DNA of 64,000 nucleotides, from assembly GCF_015694525.1 (NCBI RefSeq), contig NZ_JADQDM010000001.1, positions 620,001 through 684,000 of the forward strand, written 5' to 3'. This document shows positions 23,952 to 34,420 of the stretch, in pieces. Origin of the DNA: Hymenobacter ruricola (GTDB lineage: Bacteria; Bacteroidota; Bacteroidia; Cytophagales; Hymenobacteraceae). Within the stretch, counting starts at the first letter, position 1; each line of letters starts with the position of its first letter. Made by a program: the position numbers and the translations under genes. The notes under the pieces are model-generated. The model had not been told where the DNA came from. It worked only from the letters and a program-made list of their open reading frames with translations, and searched no databases.

Positions 23952-26900
23952 ATGAAGCAAACAATACGCTTGCTGTTGAAACGGGCCCCGTTGGTGTGGG
24001 CATTGCTGTTGGCGCTGGGCAGTAGCCGTGCCATGGCCCAGATAACCAACGACGACTGTGGCGGGGCCGTGGCGCTGACTACCTCCAGCGTGTGCACCGT
24101 GCCCGTGAACGGCACGGTGGCCGGCGCCACCCAGAGCCAGGCCCCCACAGCCGCCTGCGGCCCGGGCCTCACCACCGCCAACGACGTGTGGTACAGCTTC
24201 ACGGCCAGCAGCTCCATTCACCTGGTCACGCTGGCCCCGCGCTTCGCGGCCATTCTGGACGTGCGCAGCGGTACCTGCGCCAGCAATACCAGCGTGTTCT
24301 GCACCACCATCGCCAACAACAACACCGCTGCGGTGAGCGTGGGCGGGCTGGTGGGCGGGCAGCCCTACCTGATTCGGATATACCCGGCCAGCAACACGCC
24401 GCCCACCGGCATCAGCAGCACGTTTGCGCTGTGCATCGGGCAGGGCAGCACCGGTCCGGCCAACGACGACTGCGCCGGCGCCCTCAACGTGCCGGTGAGC
24501 ACCACCGGCACCTGCACCACCCAGGTGAGTGCGGACAATACCCTGGCCACCGGCAGTGCCGGCGTGCCCGCCCCCACCTGCGCCAACTACAACGGCCGCG
24601 ACGTGTGGTTTTCGGTGACGGTGCCGGCCAGCGGCAACGTGACCGTGCAAACCGTGGTGTCTACCACGGGCACCGATATCGGCGATACCGGCATGAGCAT
24701 GTATTCGGGCACTTGCGGTAACCTGACCCAACTGGGTTGCAGCGACGACGAAGGAGATGGGAATAAGTCTTTACTGGCCTTCACGGGGCGCACGCCCGGC
24801 GAGGTGCTCTACGTGCGGGCGTGGTCGTGGAGCAACCAGCGTAGCGGCAACATTGCTGTGTGCGCAACTTCGCCGCCTCCTTTGGCCAACGACAACTGCG
24901 CCGGGGCCATTGCTGTGCCGGTTACGGCCACTTGCGCCACGCCGGTGAGCGGCACCATCGCGGGGGCCACGCAGTCGTTGCCGCCCACGGCCAGCTGCGG
25001 CGGAACTGTGGCCAATGATGTGTGGTACAGCTTCGTGGCCAGTGGCCCCACGCAACTGGTGACGGTGACGGCCGGGTTTACGGCCGTAGCTGACGTGCGC
25101 TCGGGGCCCTGCGCCACTTCGGCCAGCGTGTTTTGTGGCAACGCTTTCAGTGGCCAGCCGCTGACGGTGACGGGCCTGAGCAGCGGCCAACCGTACTTCC
25201 TGCGGCTGTACCTCAATGGGACTTTTACGCCCACCAACCCGCAGTTTACCTTGTGCATCAACCCCGGCCCCACACCGCCGGCCAACGACGACTGCACGGG
25301 CGCCACGGCGGTGCCCATTGCCACCAGCTGCGCAGCGCCCATCAGCGGCACGGTGGCCGCTGCTTCGCAGTCGTTGCCGCCCACGGCCAACTGCGGCGGG
25401 ACTGCGGCCAATGATGTGTGGTACAGCTTCGTGGCCAACGGCAATTCCCAGACCATTGCGTTCAGCGGCACCTTCGGGGCGGTGCTGGACGTGCGCACGG
25501 GCACCTGCGCCAGCTCCACCAGCGTGTTTTGCACCACCACTTTCACGGGACAGAGCGTGACGGCGACCGGGTTGGTGAATGGGCAGGCGTATTTCCTGCG
25601 CGTGTACGCCAATTCCACGGTAACCCCGGTCAATCCGGCTTTCACGCTGTGCATCACGGCGGGCCCGCCGCCTTCGGTGAACGATGAATGCAGCACGGCG
25701 GTGGCCGTGGCGGTGGTGCAGGGCTGTACTACTTCCACCAACGGCACGGTGGCCAACGCTACCCAAAGCCTGCCACCCACCGCCAACTGCGGCGCGGGCG
25801 TGACCACAGCCGCCGACGTGTGGTATAGCTTCGCAGCGAGTGCGCCCACCCAACTCATCACCCTCACCACGCGCTTCGGAGCCGTAATGGAGGTGCGCTC
25901 GGGAAGTTGCGCCAACTCGGCCAGCCTGCTGTGCACCAGTGTATTTGCTAACGCCACCAGTGGCACGGTGGTGGGCGGCCTGACTCCCAATCAGCAGTAC
26001 TACATTCGCATCTATGCCAACGGGGCCAATCAGCCCACGCCGGCTAATGCCACCTTTACGTTGTGCGTGAGCCCGGCGCCCACGCCGCCCGTCAACGACG
26101 AGTGTGCCGGCGCCGTGGCCGTGCCCGTGACGGCCGCCTGCGCCGCGCCCGTGAGTGGCTCGGTCGAAGCCGCGTCGCAGTCGCTGCCCACCGCTAGCTG
26201 CGCCAGCGCGACCACGCCCGTGGCCCAGGACGTGTGGTATAGCTTCGTGGCCAGCGGTGCCACCCAGCTGATTACCCTCAATTCGCGCTTTGCGGCCGTG
26301 GTGGACGTGCGTAGCGGCCCCTGCACCGCCAGCACCAGCGTGTCGTGCTACAGCGTATTCGCCAACACTGCCAGCGGCACGTTGGTGGGCGGTCTCACCA
26401 ATGGCCAAACGTATTTCCTGCGCGTGTACGCCAGCGGCAACACCCAGCCCGCGCCCCTCAGCGCCACCTTCACGCTGTGCATCAACCCCGGCCCGCCGCC
26501 GCCGGCCAACGACGAATGCACCAGTGCGCTGCCCGTGACGGCATCGACCACGAACAACTGCGGCACCCCGGTAAGCGGCACGGTAGAAAACGCGTCGCAG
26601 TCGTTGCCGGCCGCCACGGGCTGCGGCGGGGGCACCGGCAGCGCGGCCGATGTGTGGTACAGCTTTGTGGCCGGCAACACGGCGCACAATGTGCTGCTCA
26701 ATCCATCGCAAGGCAATTTCGTTTTTGAAGTGCGCTCCGGCACCTGCGCGGCTTCGACCAGCCTGTTCTGCAGCACGGTGTTCGCCGGTGCCGCTCAGCC
26801 GGTGATGGTGAACGGCCTCACGCCCGGCCAGACCTATTTCATCCGGGTGTATTCCACCGCGGCGACGCCGCCGGTGGGGGCAGCCGCCGGCTTTACGCTG

Positions 26901-28949
26901 TGCCTCTCCACGCCGCCGCCGCCACCGGCCAACGACGAGTGCGCGGGGGCCCTGCCCCTGCCCGTGCAAGTGGGCACCACCTGCGTCAGCCAAACCACCA
27001 CCGACAACACCAGCGCCACCAGCAGCGCCACCCTGCCGCTGCCCGGCTGCGCCGGCGCCGGCACCACCGCCCCGGCTCGTGACGTGTGGTTCCAGCTAAC
27101 GGTGCCCGCCTCGGGCACCCTCACGGTGCGCACGGTGGTGCCCACCACGGGCACCGACGTGGGCGACACCGGCATGGCCATGTACGCGGGCAGCTGCGGC
27201 AACCTGACGCTGCTGGGCTGCAGCGACGACGAAGGCGGTGCCCTCAAGTCGCAGCTTACGTTCAATGGCCGGACGCCCGGCGAAGTGCTTTACGTGCGGG
27301 TGTGGGCCTTCTACGCCAACCAGTCGGGCACCTTGGCCGTGTGCGCCACCACGCCGCCGGTATGCGCCGCGCCCACGGCTTTGGCTTCGAGCAATATTAC
27401 CCTTAGCACGGCGCAGCTGGACTGGCAGCCGGGTGGTACGCCGGCCGCCGGCACTACTTACACCGTGGAATACGGCCTGCAGGGCTTCACGCCCGGCACC
27501 GGCACTACGGTGACCGGGCTCACCAGCCCCAGCACCCAACTCACCGCGCTGAACCCCAGCACGACGTATTGCTTCTACGTGCGGCAGAACTGCCCCGGTG
27601 GCAATGGCAGCAGCCCGCAGACCGGTCCAAGCTGCTTCACCACCACCACACCGGTGTGCGTAGCACCCACAGCACTGGCTTCGAGCAATGTAACCAACAC
27701 TTCGGCTCAACTGAGCTGGCAGCCGGGCGGCACGCCCGCCGCTGGCACTACTTATACTGTGGAGTACGGCCTGCAGGGCTTTACGCCCGGTAGTGGCACC
27801 GTACTGGCAGGCCTCACCAGCCCCGGCACGCAACTCACTGCGCTGAACCCCGGCACAGCCTACTGTTTCTACGTGCGGCAGAATTGCCCCGGCGGTAATG
27901 GTAGCAGCACGCAGACTGGCCCGAGCTGTTTCACCACGACCGCGCCCGTTTGCGCGGTGCCCACCAGCGGCACGGCCGGTACTCTCACCACTACCTCTGC
28001 CCAACTGAGCTGGCAACCGGGTGGCACGCCAGCCGCCGGCACCACCTACACCATTGAGTACGGTTTGCAGGGCTTCACACCCGGCACGGGCACTACAGTG
28101 GCCAGCCTCTCCGGCCCTACTTACCTGCTGTCTGGCCTCACCGCCGGTACCCAATATTGCTACTACGTGCGCCAGAATTGCCCGGCGCCGTCGGGAAGCA
28201 GCGCGTTTGCGGGCCCCTTCTGCTTCCAGACGGTGGCCGCGCCGGTCCAGCCGGCCAACGACGACCCCTGCGGCGCTGTCACGCTGGGCATTACCGCTGC
28301 GGGCGGACCGTTGCAGCCGGTTTCCGGCACCACTGTGGGTGCTACCACGAGCGGCCAGCCAGGCATTGCCCTGCCGGCCTGCGGCCCGGCCACTACGGCC
28401 GGCGACGTCTGGTTTAGCATGACGCCGGCGGCCGGCACCACGTCGGTGCGCCTCACCATCGCGGGGGCCCCGGCGGGCATGGTGCGCGTGTTCACGGCGG
28501 CCAACTGCACCACCGGGCCTTTCACCCTGGTGAGTTGCCAGAGCAGCGGCGCGGCCAACACCGCCGTGGGCCCGCTGACCCTAACGGGCCTCACGCCGGG
28601 CCAGCGCTACTACGTGGCCGTGAGCGGCTACGCCAACGCCGATACGCCGGGCGCCTTCACCATTGCGGGGTCGGTGGTAACGGCCGCGCGGGTGCAGGCC
28701 GAGTCCAGCAGCCTGCTGGTGTTCCCCAACCCCAGCAGCAGCGGCCAGCTCACGGTGCGCCTGAGCGGCCTGCGCGGCGGCCTGCAGGCCACGTTGCTCA
28801 ACGCGCTGGGCCAGGTAGTCCTCAGCCAGCCCCTGCCGAGCGGCACCACCGAACAGGTGCTGAACACGCGCGGCCTGGCCACGGGCCTCTACACCCTGCG
28901 AGTGGCAGTGGGTGATGAAGTGTTGACCCGCAAAGTGGTGCTGGAATAA
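23952..28949 (+). CDS. Giant multi-domain type IX secretion adhesin-like protein
   Basis: 1665 residues. Signal peptide (1-30, ending SRAMA), then eight tandem beta-rich modules of about 138 residues, each opening with a NDxC motif (NDDCGGA, NDNCAGA, NDECAGA). Six are A-type, with DVWYSFVA and GQPYFLRVY; modules 2 and 8 are B-type, with GRDVWFSVTVP, GTDxGDTGMxMY, CSDDEGD and GRTPGEVLYVR. Three fibronectin type III domains follow (from residues 1138, 1236 and 1334; 98-residue period), then one diverged module and a C-terminal sorting domain (about 1590-1665) with LLVFPNPSSSG and GLYTLRV, the type A signal for the type IX machinery. It is expected at the cell surface or released. Many paired Cys suggest disulfides. 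The ligand is unknown; adhesion is inferred from architecture. Confidence 0.92.
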   Translation: MKQTIRLLLKRAPLVWALLLALGSSRAMAQITNDDCGGAVALTTSSVCTVPVNGTVAGATQSQAPTAACGPGLTTANDVWYSFTASSSIHLVTLAPRFAAILDVRSGTCASNTSVFCTTIANNNTAAVSVGGLVGGQPYLIRIYPASNTPPTGISSTFALCIGQGSTGPANDDCAGALNVPVSTTGTCTTQVSADNTLATGSAGVPAPTCANYNGRDVWFSVTVPASGNVTVQTVVSTTGTDIGDTGMSMYSGTCGNLTQLGCSDDEGDGNKSLLAFTGRTPGEVLYVRAWSWSNQRSGNIAVCATSPPPLANDNCAGAIAVPVTATCATPVSGTIAGATQSLPPTASCGGTVANDVWYSFVASGPTQLVTVTAGFTAVADVRSGPCATSASVFCGNAFSGQPLTVTGLSSGQPYFLRLYLNGTFTPTNPQFTLCINPGPTPPANDDCTGATAVPIATSCAAPISGTVAAASQSLPPTANCGGTAANDVWYSFVANGNSQTIAFSGTFGAVLDVRTGTCASSTSVFCTTTFTGQSVTATGLVNGQAYFLRVYANSTVTPVNPAFTLCITAGPPPSVNDECSTAVAVAVVQGCTTSTNGTVANATQSLPPTANCGAGVTTAADVWYSFAASAPTQLITLTTRFGAVMEVRSGSCANSASLLCTSVFANATSGTVVGGLTPNQQYYIRIYANGANQPTPANATFTLCVSPAPTPPVNDECAGAVAVPVTAACAAPVSGSVEAASQSLPTASCASATTPVAQDVWYSFVASGATQLITLNSRFAAVVDVRSGPCTASTSVSCYSVFANTASGTLVGGLTNGQTYFLRVYASGNTQPAPLSATFTLCINPGPPPPANDECTSALPVTASTTNNCGTPVSGTVENASQSLPAATGCGGGTGSAADVWYSFVAGNTAHNVLLNPSQGNFVFEVRSGTCAASTSLFCSTVFAGAAQPVMVNGLTPGQTYFIRVYSTAATPPVGAAAGFTLCLSTPPPPPANDECAGALPLPVQVGTTCVSQTTTDNTSATSSATLPLPGCAGAGTTAPARDVWFQLTVPASGTLTVRTVVPTTGTDVGDTGMAMYAGSCGNLTLLGCSDDEGGALKSQLTFNGRTPGEVLYVRVWAFYANQSGTLAVCATTPPVCAAPTALASSNITLSTAQLDWQPGGTPAAGTTYTVEYGLQGFTPGTGTTVTGLTSPSTQLTALNPSTTYCFYVRQNCPGGNGSSPQTGPSCFTTTTPVCVAPTALASSNVTNTSAQLSWQPGGTPAAGTTYTVEYGLQGFTPGSGTVLAGLTSPGTQLTALNPGTAYCFYVRQNCPGGNGSSTQTGPSCFTTTAPVCAVPTSGTAGTLTTTSAQLSWQPGGTPAAGTTYTIEYGLQGFTPGTGTTVASLSGPTYLLSGLTAGTQYCYYVRQNCPAPSGSSAFAGPFCFQTVAAPVQPANDDPCGAVTLGITAAGGPLQPVSGTTVGATTSGQPGIALPACGPATTAGDVWFSMTPAAGTTSVRLTIAGAPAGMVRVFTAANCTTGPFTLVSCQSSGAANTAVGPLTLTGLTPGQRYYVAVSGYANADTPGAFTIAGSVVTAARVQAESSSLLVFPNPSSSGQLTVRLSGLRGGLQATLLNALGQVVLSQPLPSGTTEQVLNTRGLATGLYTLRVAVGDEVLTRKVVLE
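27363..28244 (+). repeat. Three tandem 294-bp repeats encoding FN3 domains
   Basis: The repeats begin at 27363, 27657 and 27951 with an exact 294-base period. Long stretches are nearly identical, for example those encoding QPGGTPAAGTTYT and YGLQGFTPG. High identity at the DNA level implies recent duplication or gene conversion and makes copy-number change likely. Confidence 0.9.
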
Positions 28950-28980
28950 ATGTTCTTAGCACTTAATTAGCAGTTAATGA

Positions 28981-29011
28981 AAAGAGCCGACCACTAGGTC
29001 GGCTCTTTTTT
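28981..29011 (+). terminator. Intrinsic terminator of the adhesin gene
   Basis: A 12-bp stem (28981-28992 with 28997-29008, ACTA loop) is followed by seven T. The A run on the other side may also help stop the convergent gene that ends at 29038. Confidence 0.92.
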
Positions 29012-29037
29012 TATGGCCAATGGTAAGCCCGGTACCA

Positions 29038-31137
29038 TCACCCCAACAACTGCCGTGCTTCGGTCGCATCGAAAACCGGCGCCAGGCACGACTGGCCCCG
29101 GCAGATGTGCACGGCCGTGCGGCCGGCCGCATCGGGTTTCAGCAGCTTCAGCAGCGGCAGCTCCGAGCGGGTTTCGGTGCCGGCAACGACGGCGTCAAAC
29201 AAAAAATGCCGGTTTAGCTGTTCGCGAAATTCTTCTGCCTCGGGCCCAATGATGGCGATTTCCGCGCCGGGCCGCAGCAGCGCCGCGTAGAGCGAGGCCC
29301 AGTTGCTGAGGTGCTGGGCTTCCTTCACCACCAGGTGCCGCACCTGGGCGAGCATGGCCACGGCCAGGTCGGTGTAGCGGACGCTTTCCAGGTGGCGGCC
29401 GAGGCGGCGCAGGTTGTGCGCCATCACGGAGTTGGAGCTGGGAATGACGTTGTCCATCAATTCCTTTTTGCGGGCAATGAGGGCTTCGGCGCGGCTGTCG
29501 GTGTAGAAAAACTGCGTTTCGGTGGGGTCGAAGAAGTTGGCCAGCACGTATTCGGTCAGGGTTTCGGCCTCGCGCAGCCAGCTTTCCGTGAACGTGACTT
29601 CGTAGAGGCTGATGTAGGCCTGGATGACCAGCGCGTAATCTTCCAGAAAGCCGCTAATGCTGGCCCGGCCGTTTTTGCAGGTGCGGAAAAGCTGCGGCCC
29701 TTGGCGCAGGTTGCTCTGAATGAACGCGGCGTTGCGCTCGGCCACCACTAAAAACTCCGGCTCGCCGAAAGCCCGGTAGGCGTCCGTCAGGCCTTGCAGC
29801 ATGAGGGCGTTCCAGCCGGTCAGAATTTTATCGTCGAGCCCGGGGCGCGCGCGGGTTGCGCGCACGGCCATGATTCTCTGCTTCCAACCGGCCACCAGTT
29901 CCGGCACAATGCCGGGCGCCAGCTCATGCGCGGCGGCAAAGTCCGCGTCGCTTTGGCGCCTGTGCAAAATGTTGCGGCCGTGCTCCCAGTTGCCCGGCGC
30001 TGTGCAGTTGTAATAGGCCGAAAACAGCGGCTCCTCATCACCCAGAATATCCTGCAATTCCTCCTTAGTGAAAACGTAGAATTTGCCCTCCTCGCCCTCG
30101 CTGTCGGCATCCAGCGACGAGTAGAAGCCGCCCTCCGCGTTGGTCAGTTCCAACCGGACAAACTCCACGGTATCGTACACCACTTCCCGGAATAGCTCCT
30201 CCTGCGTCAGCTGGTACGCTTCGCTGTACAGGCTCACCAGTTGCCCGTTGTCGTAAAGCATTTTCTCGAAGTGCGGAGCCAGCCATTCCGCATCCACCGA
30301 GTAGCGGGCAAAACCGCCGTGCGCCTGGTCGTAAATGCCGCCCCAGGCCATTTCGCGCAGCGTCAGCACGGTTTGATTGAGGACAGTTTGGCTGCCGCTA
30401 ATGGCGTGGGCCCGCAGCAGAAACCGCCAGATGCTGGGCATGGGAAACTTGGGCGCCCGGTTCAGGCCGCCCCGCTCCCGGTCGAATTTCACCCCGAGGT
30501 TGTACACCAGCAGCTTAAACTCGTCTTCCGACACGCCGGCCGGGTCGGTTTCCGGCACCACGCCAATAGCTTGCAGGGCCGAATAATCGGCTTCCTGGGC
30601 CGCGTTGTGGTTGTGGGCGCCGTATTTGGCCAGCTCGCTCTTCGCAATCACTTCCACAAACCGCTCGGCCGACTGCTCCAACTCGGCGCGGTGCTCGCCA
30701 GCGTAGACTTGGCCGATATTTTGCAGCAGTTGCACCCAGTTGCCCTTCGGGAAATACGTGCCGCCGTAAAACGGCTTGGCCTCTGAGGTCAGAAACACGT
30801 TCAGCGGCCACCCGCCCTGCAGGCCCATGGCGTGCAGGGCTTCCATGTACACCTGGTCCACGTCGGGCCGCTCCTCGCGGTCAACTTTGATGCAGACGAA
30901 GTGCCGGTTCATCACCGCCGCCACAGCCGCGTCCTCAAACGACTCGCGCTCCATCACGTGGCACCAGTGGCAGGCCGCGTAGCCGATGCTCACCAGAATG
31001 GGCTTCTGCTCGGCCTGAGCCCGGCCCAGCGCCTCCGGGCCCCACGGGTACCAGTCCACCGGGTTGTGGGCGTGCTGCTGCAGGTAAGGGCTGGTTTCCT
31101 GGGCGAGGCGATTGGTGGCGGGCGAAGGGTGGGCCAT
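29038..31137 (-). CDS. YyaL/SPATA20-type thioredoxin-domain protein
   Basis: 699 residues from the ATG at 31137 ([13 protein letters not shown]). An N-terminal thioredoxin-like domain has the family's opening [20 protein letters not shown], the CHWCHVM site (CxxC) and [14 protein letters not shown]. It is followed by an (alpha/alpha)6-barrel region resembling N-acylglucosamine 2-epimerase folds ([25 protein letters not shown]). A C-terminal pyrophosphate-like segment ends [10 protein letters not shown]. The family is conserved from bacteria to mammals but its reaction is not established. It is transcribed after the GSCFA gene, from which a terminator separates it. Confidence 0.92.
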   Translation of the reverse strand: MAHPSPATNRLAQETSPYLQQHAHNPVDWYPWGPEALGRAQAEQKPILVSIGYAACHWCHVMERESFEDAAVAAVMNRHFVCIKVDREERPDVDQVYMEALHAMGLQGGWPLNVFLTSEAKPFYGGTYFPKGNWVQLLQNIGQVYAGEHRAELEQSAERFVEVIAKSELAKYGAHNHNAAQEADYSALQAIGVVPETDPAGVSEDEFKLLVYNLGVKFDRERGGLNRAPKFPMPSIWRFLLRAHAISGSQTVLNQTVLTLREMAWGGIYDQAHGGFARYSVDAEWLAPHFEKMLYDNGQLVSLYSEAYQLTQEELFREVVYDTVEFVRLELTNAEGGFYSSLDADSEGEEGKFYVFTKEELQDILGDEEPLFSAYYNCTAPGNWEHGRNILHRRQSDADFAAAHELAPGIVPELVAGWKQRIMAVRATRARPGLDDKILTGWNALMLQGLTDAYRAFGEPEFLVVAERNAAFIQSNLRQGPQLFRTCKNGRASISGFLEDYALVIQAYISLYEVTFTESWLREAETLTEYVLANFFDPTETQFFYTDSRAEALIARKKELMDNVIPSSNSVMAHNLRRLGRHLESVRYTDLAVAMLAQVRHLVVKEAQHLSNWASLYAALLRPGAEIAIIGPEAEEFREQLNRHFLFDAVVAGTETRSELPLLKLLKPDAAGRTAVHICRGQSCLAPVFDATEARQLLG

Positions 31138-31177
31138 AATGGAAGGAGAGAGGAGACGTACTGCGGTGTTAAAACGC

Positions 31178-31204
31178 CAAACCCGGCGCAAGTGGCCGGG
31201 TTTG
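31178..31204 (-). terminator. Intrinsic terminator of the GSCFA gene
   Basis: A perfect 10-bp stem (31178-31187 with 31195-31204), followed on the minus strand by a short T run. It starts 8 bases after the stop of the GSCFA gene. Confidence 0.75.
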
Positions 31205-31211
31205 GGTAAGG

Positions 31212-33785
31212 TTAAGCAGGTTTTTCGGGCTTCTTTGTAGCCTTTGGTTTGGTGGCTTTGGGTTTAGCCGCAGTAGCTTTTGGCGCGACTGGTTTGGACT
31301 TCGCCGCGGCTTTGGGTTTGGCCGCTTTGGGTTTTAGCACTGCCGGCGGTACTTGCGGCAGCGCGTCTTCCGGTATCGGCGGCGCGGCAGGGGCTTCCGG
31401 AGCAGCTTTCGGCGCCTTGCGCTTGCTTGCTGCGGCTTTTTTCACCGGCTGCGAAGCTTCGGTTTCGGGCGCTGCGTCGGGAACCGGCTTCTTGGACGCA
31501 CGAGGTGCGGAAGCCGCTTTTTTCGGCTTGGCATCCGGCTCCACCAGCGAGGCCGACGAGCCCGTCATGCGCCCGGCGGCTACCTGAGTGCGCACCTGCG
31601 AAGCATCCGGCACGGGCACCACCGGCGTATCCACGGCTGGCTTCTCAGCCCGCGCCCCGCTGACAGCCCGCGACTTGCGGCTGGAACGGCGCGGAGCATT
31701 TCCGGCCGAAGCTGGGGCCACCGCTTGGGCCGGCATCGCAACCTCAACCGGCAGTGCCGCAGCTGCCCGCGGCGCCGTTTCAGCCACTGGTTGCGGTTCT
31801 GTAATCATGTCGGCAGGCGCTGCCAGTTGAATGGCCGTGGCCACTGGCTGACTGGGCGTTGCCTCAGTTTCCGTCGTTTCTGGTTTGGGCTGAGCCGGCT
31901 TTTTCTTTTTGCGGTTACGACTGTTCCGCGAAGAGCCAGTGGCCGTTTCGAGCGAAACATCTAGGGCGCTTTCCAGAATAGCCGGAATTTCCACAACTTC
32001 GGTCGCTGGCAACGACGGCAACTCTGCATCGGCGGTAACTCCCACCTCCTGCAGCACTGGCTCAAAGTCCGGTTCCGCGGCGGGCTGCGGCGCCGCAAAC
32101 AGCGGCACCCGCGGCACGCGCCCGGCTTCGTCGCGACGGCCGCCACGCTTCACGGGTACCGATTTGGTGATGACGCTGGGTTTCCTGATTTCTGCCGCTG
32201 CTTCCGGCTCAGGAGCAGTTGTGTCCGTCACGTCTGCCGTAGTGGCCTCTGTCCCAACGTTCTCTTGCCCCGATTCAGCAGCCAGGCGCAATGCGTGTTT
32301 GCGAGCAGTGCGCTTGGCACCGCCGCGCGAGCGCCGCTTTTTCTTTTTGACCGGCTTCTGACCACCGACAACTTCCAGCGTATTTTCAGCCGAAGCTGCA
32401 GCCTGCTCAAGCGGCTGAGTCGCTATAGTTATATCAGACTCAACGGACTCAACAGAAGACAACGGTTCTGCTGGAAGCTCACCAACAAATGCTTCAGTCG
32501 ATTGGAATTGCTCATTCTCACTCGGCACTGTATGCCTTCCCTTGTCCCACCCGTCGCGTCGGCCGCGCTCCGGCCGTCCTGAGCGGTTGGCCCGCTGCGA
32601 GCGAAACTCTTCCGGCGACAAACGCGGCGGCCGGCTCTCACCCGCCTTTCCAAGCGCCGAAGCCAACGCCTCATCCGCTTCATCGGCCACGGTTGGAGTG
32701 GGGTCAATGGGACGCTCCACCACGGAAACCGCGGAGCCTTCCCCAATGTCAATCCGCTCCTCGTCGTCCTCTACCTCAACTGCTGGTTCGGGCTGCCGGG
32801 GCTCGGGCAAGGCCGCCAGCTGCGTGCGCACGGTTTGCAGTTCGTCGCTCACTTCCACGCGGCGCAAACTTAGCTGCTCCAGCTTGTGCAGCGTGCTTTC
32901 CAGAAACTGACGATGCTCCGGCGCTCCCGCGTGCAGCGGCCGGTGCCCCAGCGACTGCTGCACGCCCGCCCATTCCTTCCGGAACCGGCCAAACTCCGCG
33001 TCGAAATACGTCCGCGCAAACTTCTCCCAGATGTAGTCCTCGGCCACTTCCGACGGATGCAGCATGTCGGCCGCATAAAAGCGGTAGTCGCGCAAGTCAT
33101 CCACCAGCAACTCGTAGGCCGGAAAATAGGCCACACCCGGCAGCAAGTCGCTCACAATATGCGTAGCCACCCGCAGCACCGATTTGCTCACCGCGTTCAG
33201 CGGCAGCGTGTCCTTCAAGTGCCGCACGGGGCTCACCGTCAGCACAAAGCGCAGCTTCGGGTTGATGCGGCGCAGATAAGCATGCGTCTCGGCCAGCGCG
33301 TTGATGATTTCGTCCGGCGTCAGCAGTTCGCGCACAAACAAGTCGGCCGGCTGCTTGTGGCAATTGTTCACCAGTTCGCCGGTTTCGCGCAGGCGGTAGG
33401 CCCAGGCAGTGCCCAGCGTCAGCAGCACCACGTCGGCGCTGCGCAGAAACTCGCCCGTGCGCCGCACCAGTTCCTGAATGTGCTGCAGCAGTTCCACCGG
33501 CGACTCGGCCCCGATGCTGCCGTGTAAATCATAGCTCTGCCAGCGGCCCCGGGCTTCCACCACGTGCTGCTGCCAGTCTACTTCTTCGCCCGCAGCCGCG
33601 CGCAGCAGCCGGGCCAGCGCCAGGGGCTGAAACACGGTGCCAAAGGGGTTCACCAGCGCCTCTACCTTGTTGGCCAGCAGGCGCGAGCCGATACTGTCGG
33701 CAAAGCAGGAGCCCACGGTCAGGACCCGCGCCGTGCGCGAAAGCTGGTCCGTAGCCGGGGCGATGGGTAGTTCAGTTCTAAACAT
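31212..33785 (-). CDS. GSCFA-domain protein with a ~520-residue disordered basic tail
   Basis: 857 residues from the ATG at 33785 ([10 protein letters not shown]). Residues 1-300 form a GSCFA domain, named for the GSCFAD motif seen near residue 24; the region includes [25 protein letters not shown] and the late [15 protein letters not shown], a pattern of an SGNH-like hydrolase fold. After about residue 330 the sequence becomes low-complexity: acidic segments, an Arg/Lys cluster [17 protein letters not shown], long Ala/Pro/Val-rich stretches, and a terminal Lys/Pro/Ala-rich part like histone H1 ([19 protein letters not shown]). No signal peptide or TM is apparent. The tail may bind nucleic acid or polyanions, but that is inference. 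Confidence 0.88.
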   Translation of the reverse strand: MFRTELPIAPATDQLSRTARVLTVGSCFADSIGSRLLANKVEALVNPFGTVFQPLALARLLRAAAGEEVDWQQHVVEARGRWQSYDLHGSIGAESPVELLQHIQELVRRTGEFLRSADVVLLTLGTAWAYRLRETGELVNNCHKQPADLFVRELLTPDEIINALAETHAYLRRINPKLRFVLTVSPVRHLKDTLPLNAVSKSVLRVATHIVSDLLPGVAYFPAYELLVDDLRDYRFYAADMLHPSEVAEDYIWEKFARTYFDAEFGRFRKEWAGVQQSLGHRPLHAGAPEHRQFLESTLHKLEQLSLRRVEVSDELQTVRTQLAALPEPRQPEPAVEVEDDEERIDIGEGSAVSVVERPIDPTPTVADEADEALASALGKAGESRPPRLSPEEFRSQRANRSGRPERGRRDGWDKGRHTVPSENEQFQSTEAFVGELPAEPLSSVESVESDITIATQPLEQAAASAENTLEVVGGQKPVKKKKRRSRGGAKRTARKHALRLAAESGQENVGTEATTADVTDTTAPEPEAAAEIRKPSVITKSVPVKRGGRRDEAGRVPRVPLFAAPQPAAEPDFEPVLQEVGVTADAELPSLPATEVVEIPAILESALDVSLETATGSSRNSRNRKKKKPAQPKPETTETEATPSQPVATAIQLAAPADMITEPQPVAETAPRAAAALPVEVAMPAQAVAPASAGNAPRRSSRKSRAVSGARAEKPAVDTPVVPVPDASQVRTQVAAGRMTGSSASLVEPDAKPKKAASAPRASKKPVPDAAPETEASQPVKKAAASKRKAPKAAPEAPAAPPIPEDALPQVPPAVLKPKAAKPKAAAKSKPVAPKATAAKPKATKPKATKKPEKPA

Positions 33786-33831
33786 TACAGCAAAAATAGC
33801 CCGTCTGCCGGATTGGCGCCGGGCCCGGAAT

Positions 33832-33862
33832 AAAAAAAGCCCCGCCAGCAGGCAGGGCTTTT
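33832..33862 (-). terminator. Intrinsic terminator of the rpsF-rpsR-rplI operon
   Basis: An 11-bp stem with one mismatch (33835-33846 with 33851-33862, AGCA loop) is followed on the minus strand by seven T. It starts 21 bases after the rplI stop. Confidence 0.92.
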
Positions 33863-33883
33863 CCAACAGTTGCGCAGCCGAAA

Positions 33884-34327
33884 CTATTCAGCTACCACGC
33901 GGAATTTCACCGTGTGCTTCACTTCCTTGTGCAGGTTGGCGGTAGCGGTGTAGTCGCCAGCGGCCGAAGGCTCCTGGTCGAACGACAAACGCTTGCGGTC
34001 CACGTCCACACCCTTAGCTTTCAGCGCATCGGCCAATTGCAGGGTGGTTACGCGACCGAAAATTTTGCCGCTTTCGCCCACCTTGGCGGGGATTTCCAGC
34101 ACCGTTTCGCCGATTTGGTCGGCAATGGCCTGGGCGTCGCCTTTGATTTTGTCGGCTTTGTGAGCGGCTTGACGCACGTTCTCGGCCGTGATTTTCTTGT
34201 TGGTCTTGTCAGCCAGAATGGCCAGGCCCTGCGGCAGCAAGAAGTTCCGACCGTAGCCCGATTTCACGGTCACGATGTCGTTCTTGTACCCGAGGCCCTT
34301 AACGTCGTCTTTGAGGATGATTTCCAT
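33884..34327 (-). CDS. rplI: 50S ribosomal protein L9
   Basis: 147 residues, the standard length. The N-terminal domain reads MEIILKDDVKGLGYKNDIVTVK and GYGRNFLLPQGLA, the L9 signature; a long connecting helix follows, then a C-terminal rRNA-binding domain with GKIFGRVTTLQLADALK. L9 binds 23S rRNA near the L1 stalk and limits frameshifting. It is the last gene of rpsF-rpsR-rplI. The 93-bp gap to rpsR contains a heptamer-built hairpin, unlike the 12-bp gap between rpsF and rpsR. Confidence 0.98.
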   Translation of the reverse strand: MEIILKDDVKGLGYKNDIVTVKSGYGRNFLLPQGLAILADKTNKKITAENVRQAAHKADKIKGDAQAIADQIGETVLEIPAKVGESGKIFGRVTTLQLADALKAKGVDVDRKRLSFDQEPSAAGDYTATANLHKEVKHTVKFRVVAE

Positions 34328-34349
34328 TGTCTTGATTAAGATATGAGAG

Positions 34350-34419
34350 CCTAGAACTCAGAACTCAGAGCCAAATGACTATCTCTTGAATTCCCAGTTC
34401 TCAGTTCTCAGGTCTAAGG
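34350..34419. repeat. Heptamer hairpin H1 (AGAACTC / AGTTCTC units)
   Basis: The left arm at 34350-34370 contains two AGAACTC units. The right arm at 34393-34418 contains two AGTTCTC units. The arms pair imperfectly (two mismatches, one bulge) around a 22-base loop. It is located between rpsR and rplI inside the operon; there is no T run, so it is not a typical terminator. Confidence 0.8.
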
Positions 34420-34420
34420 C

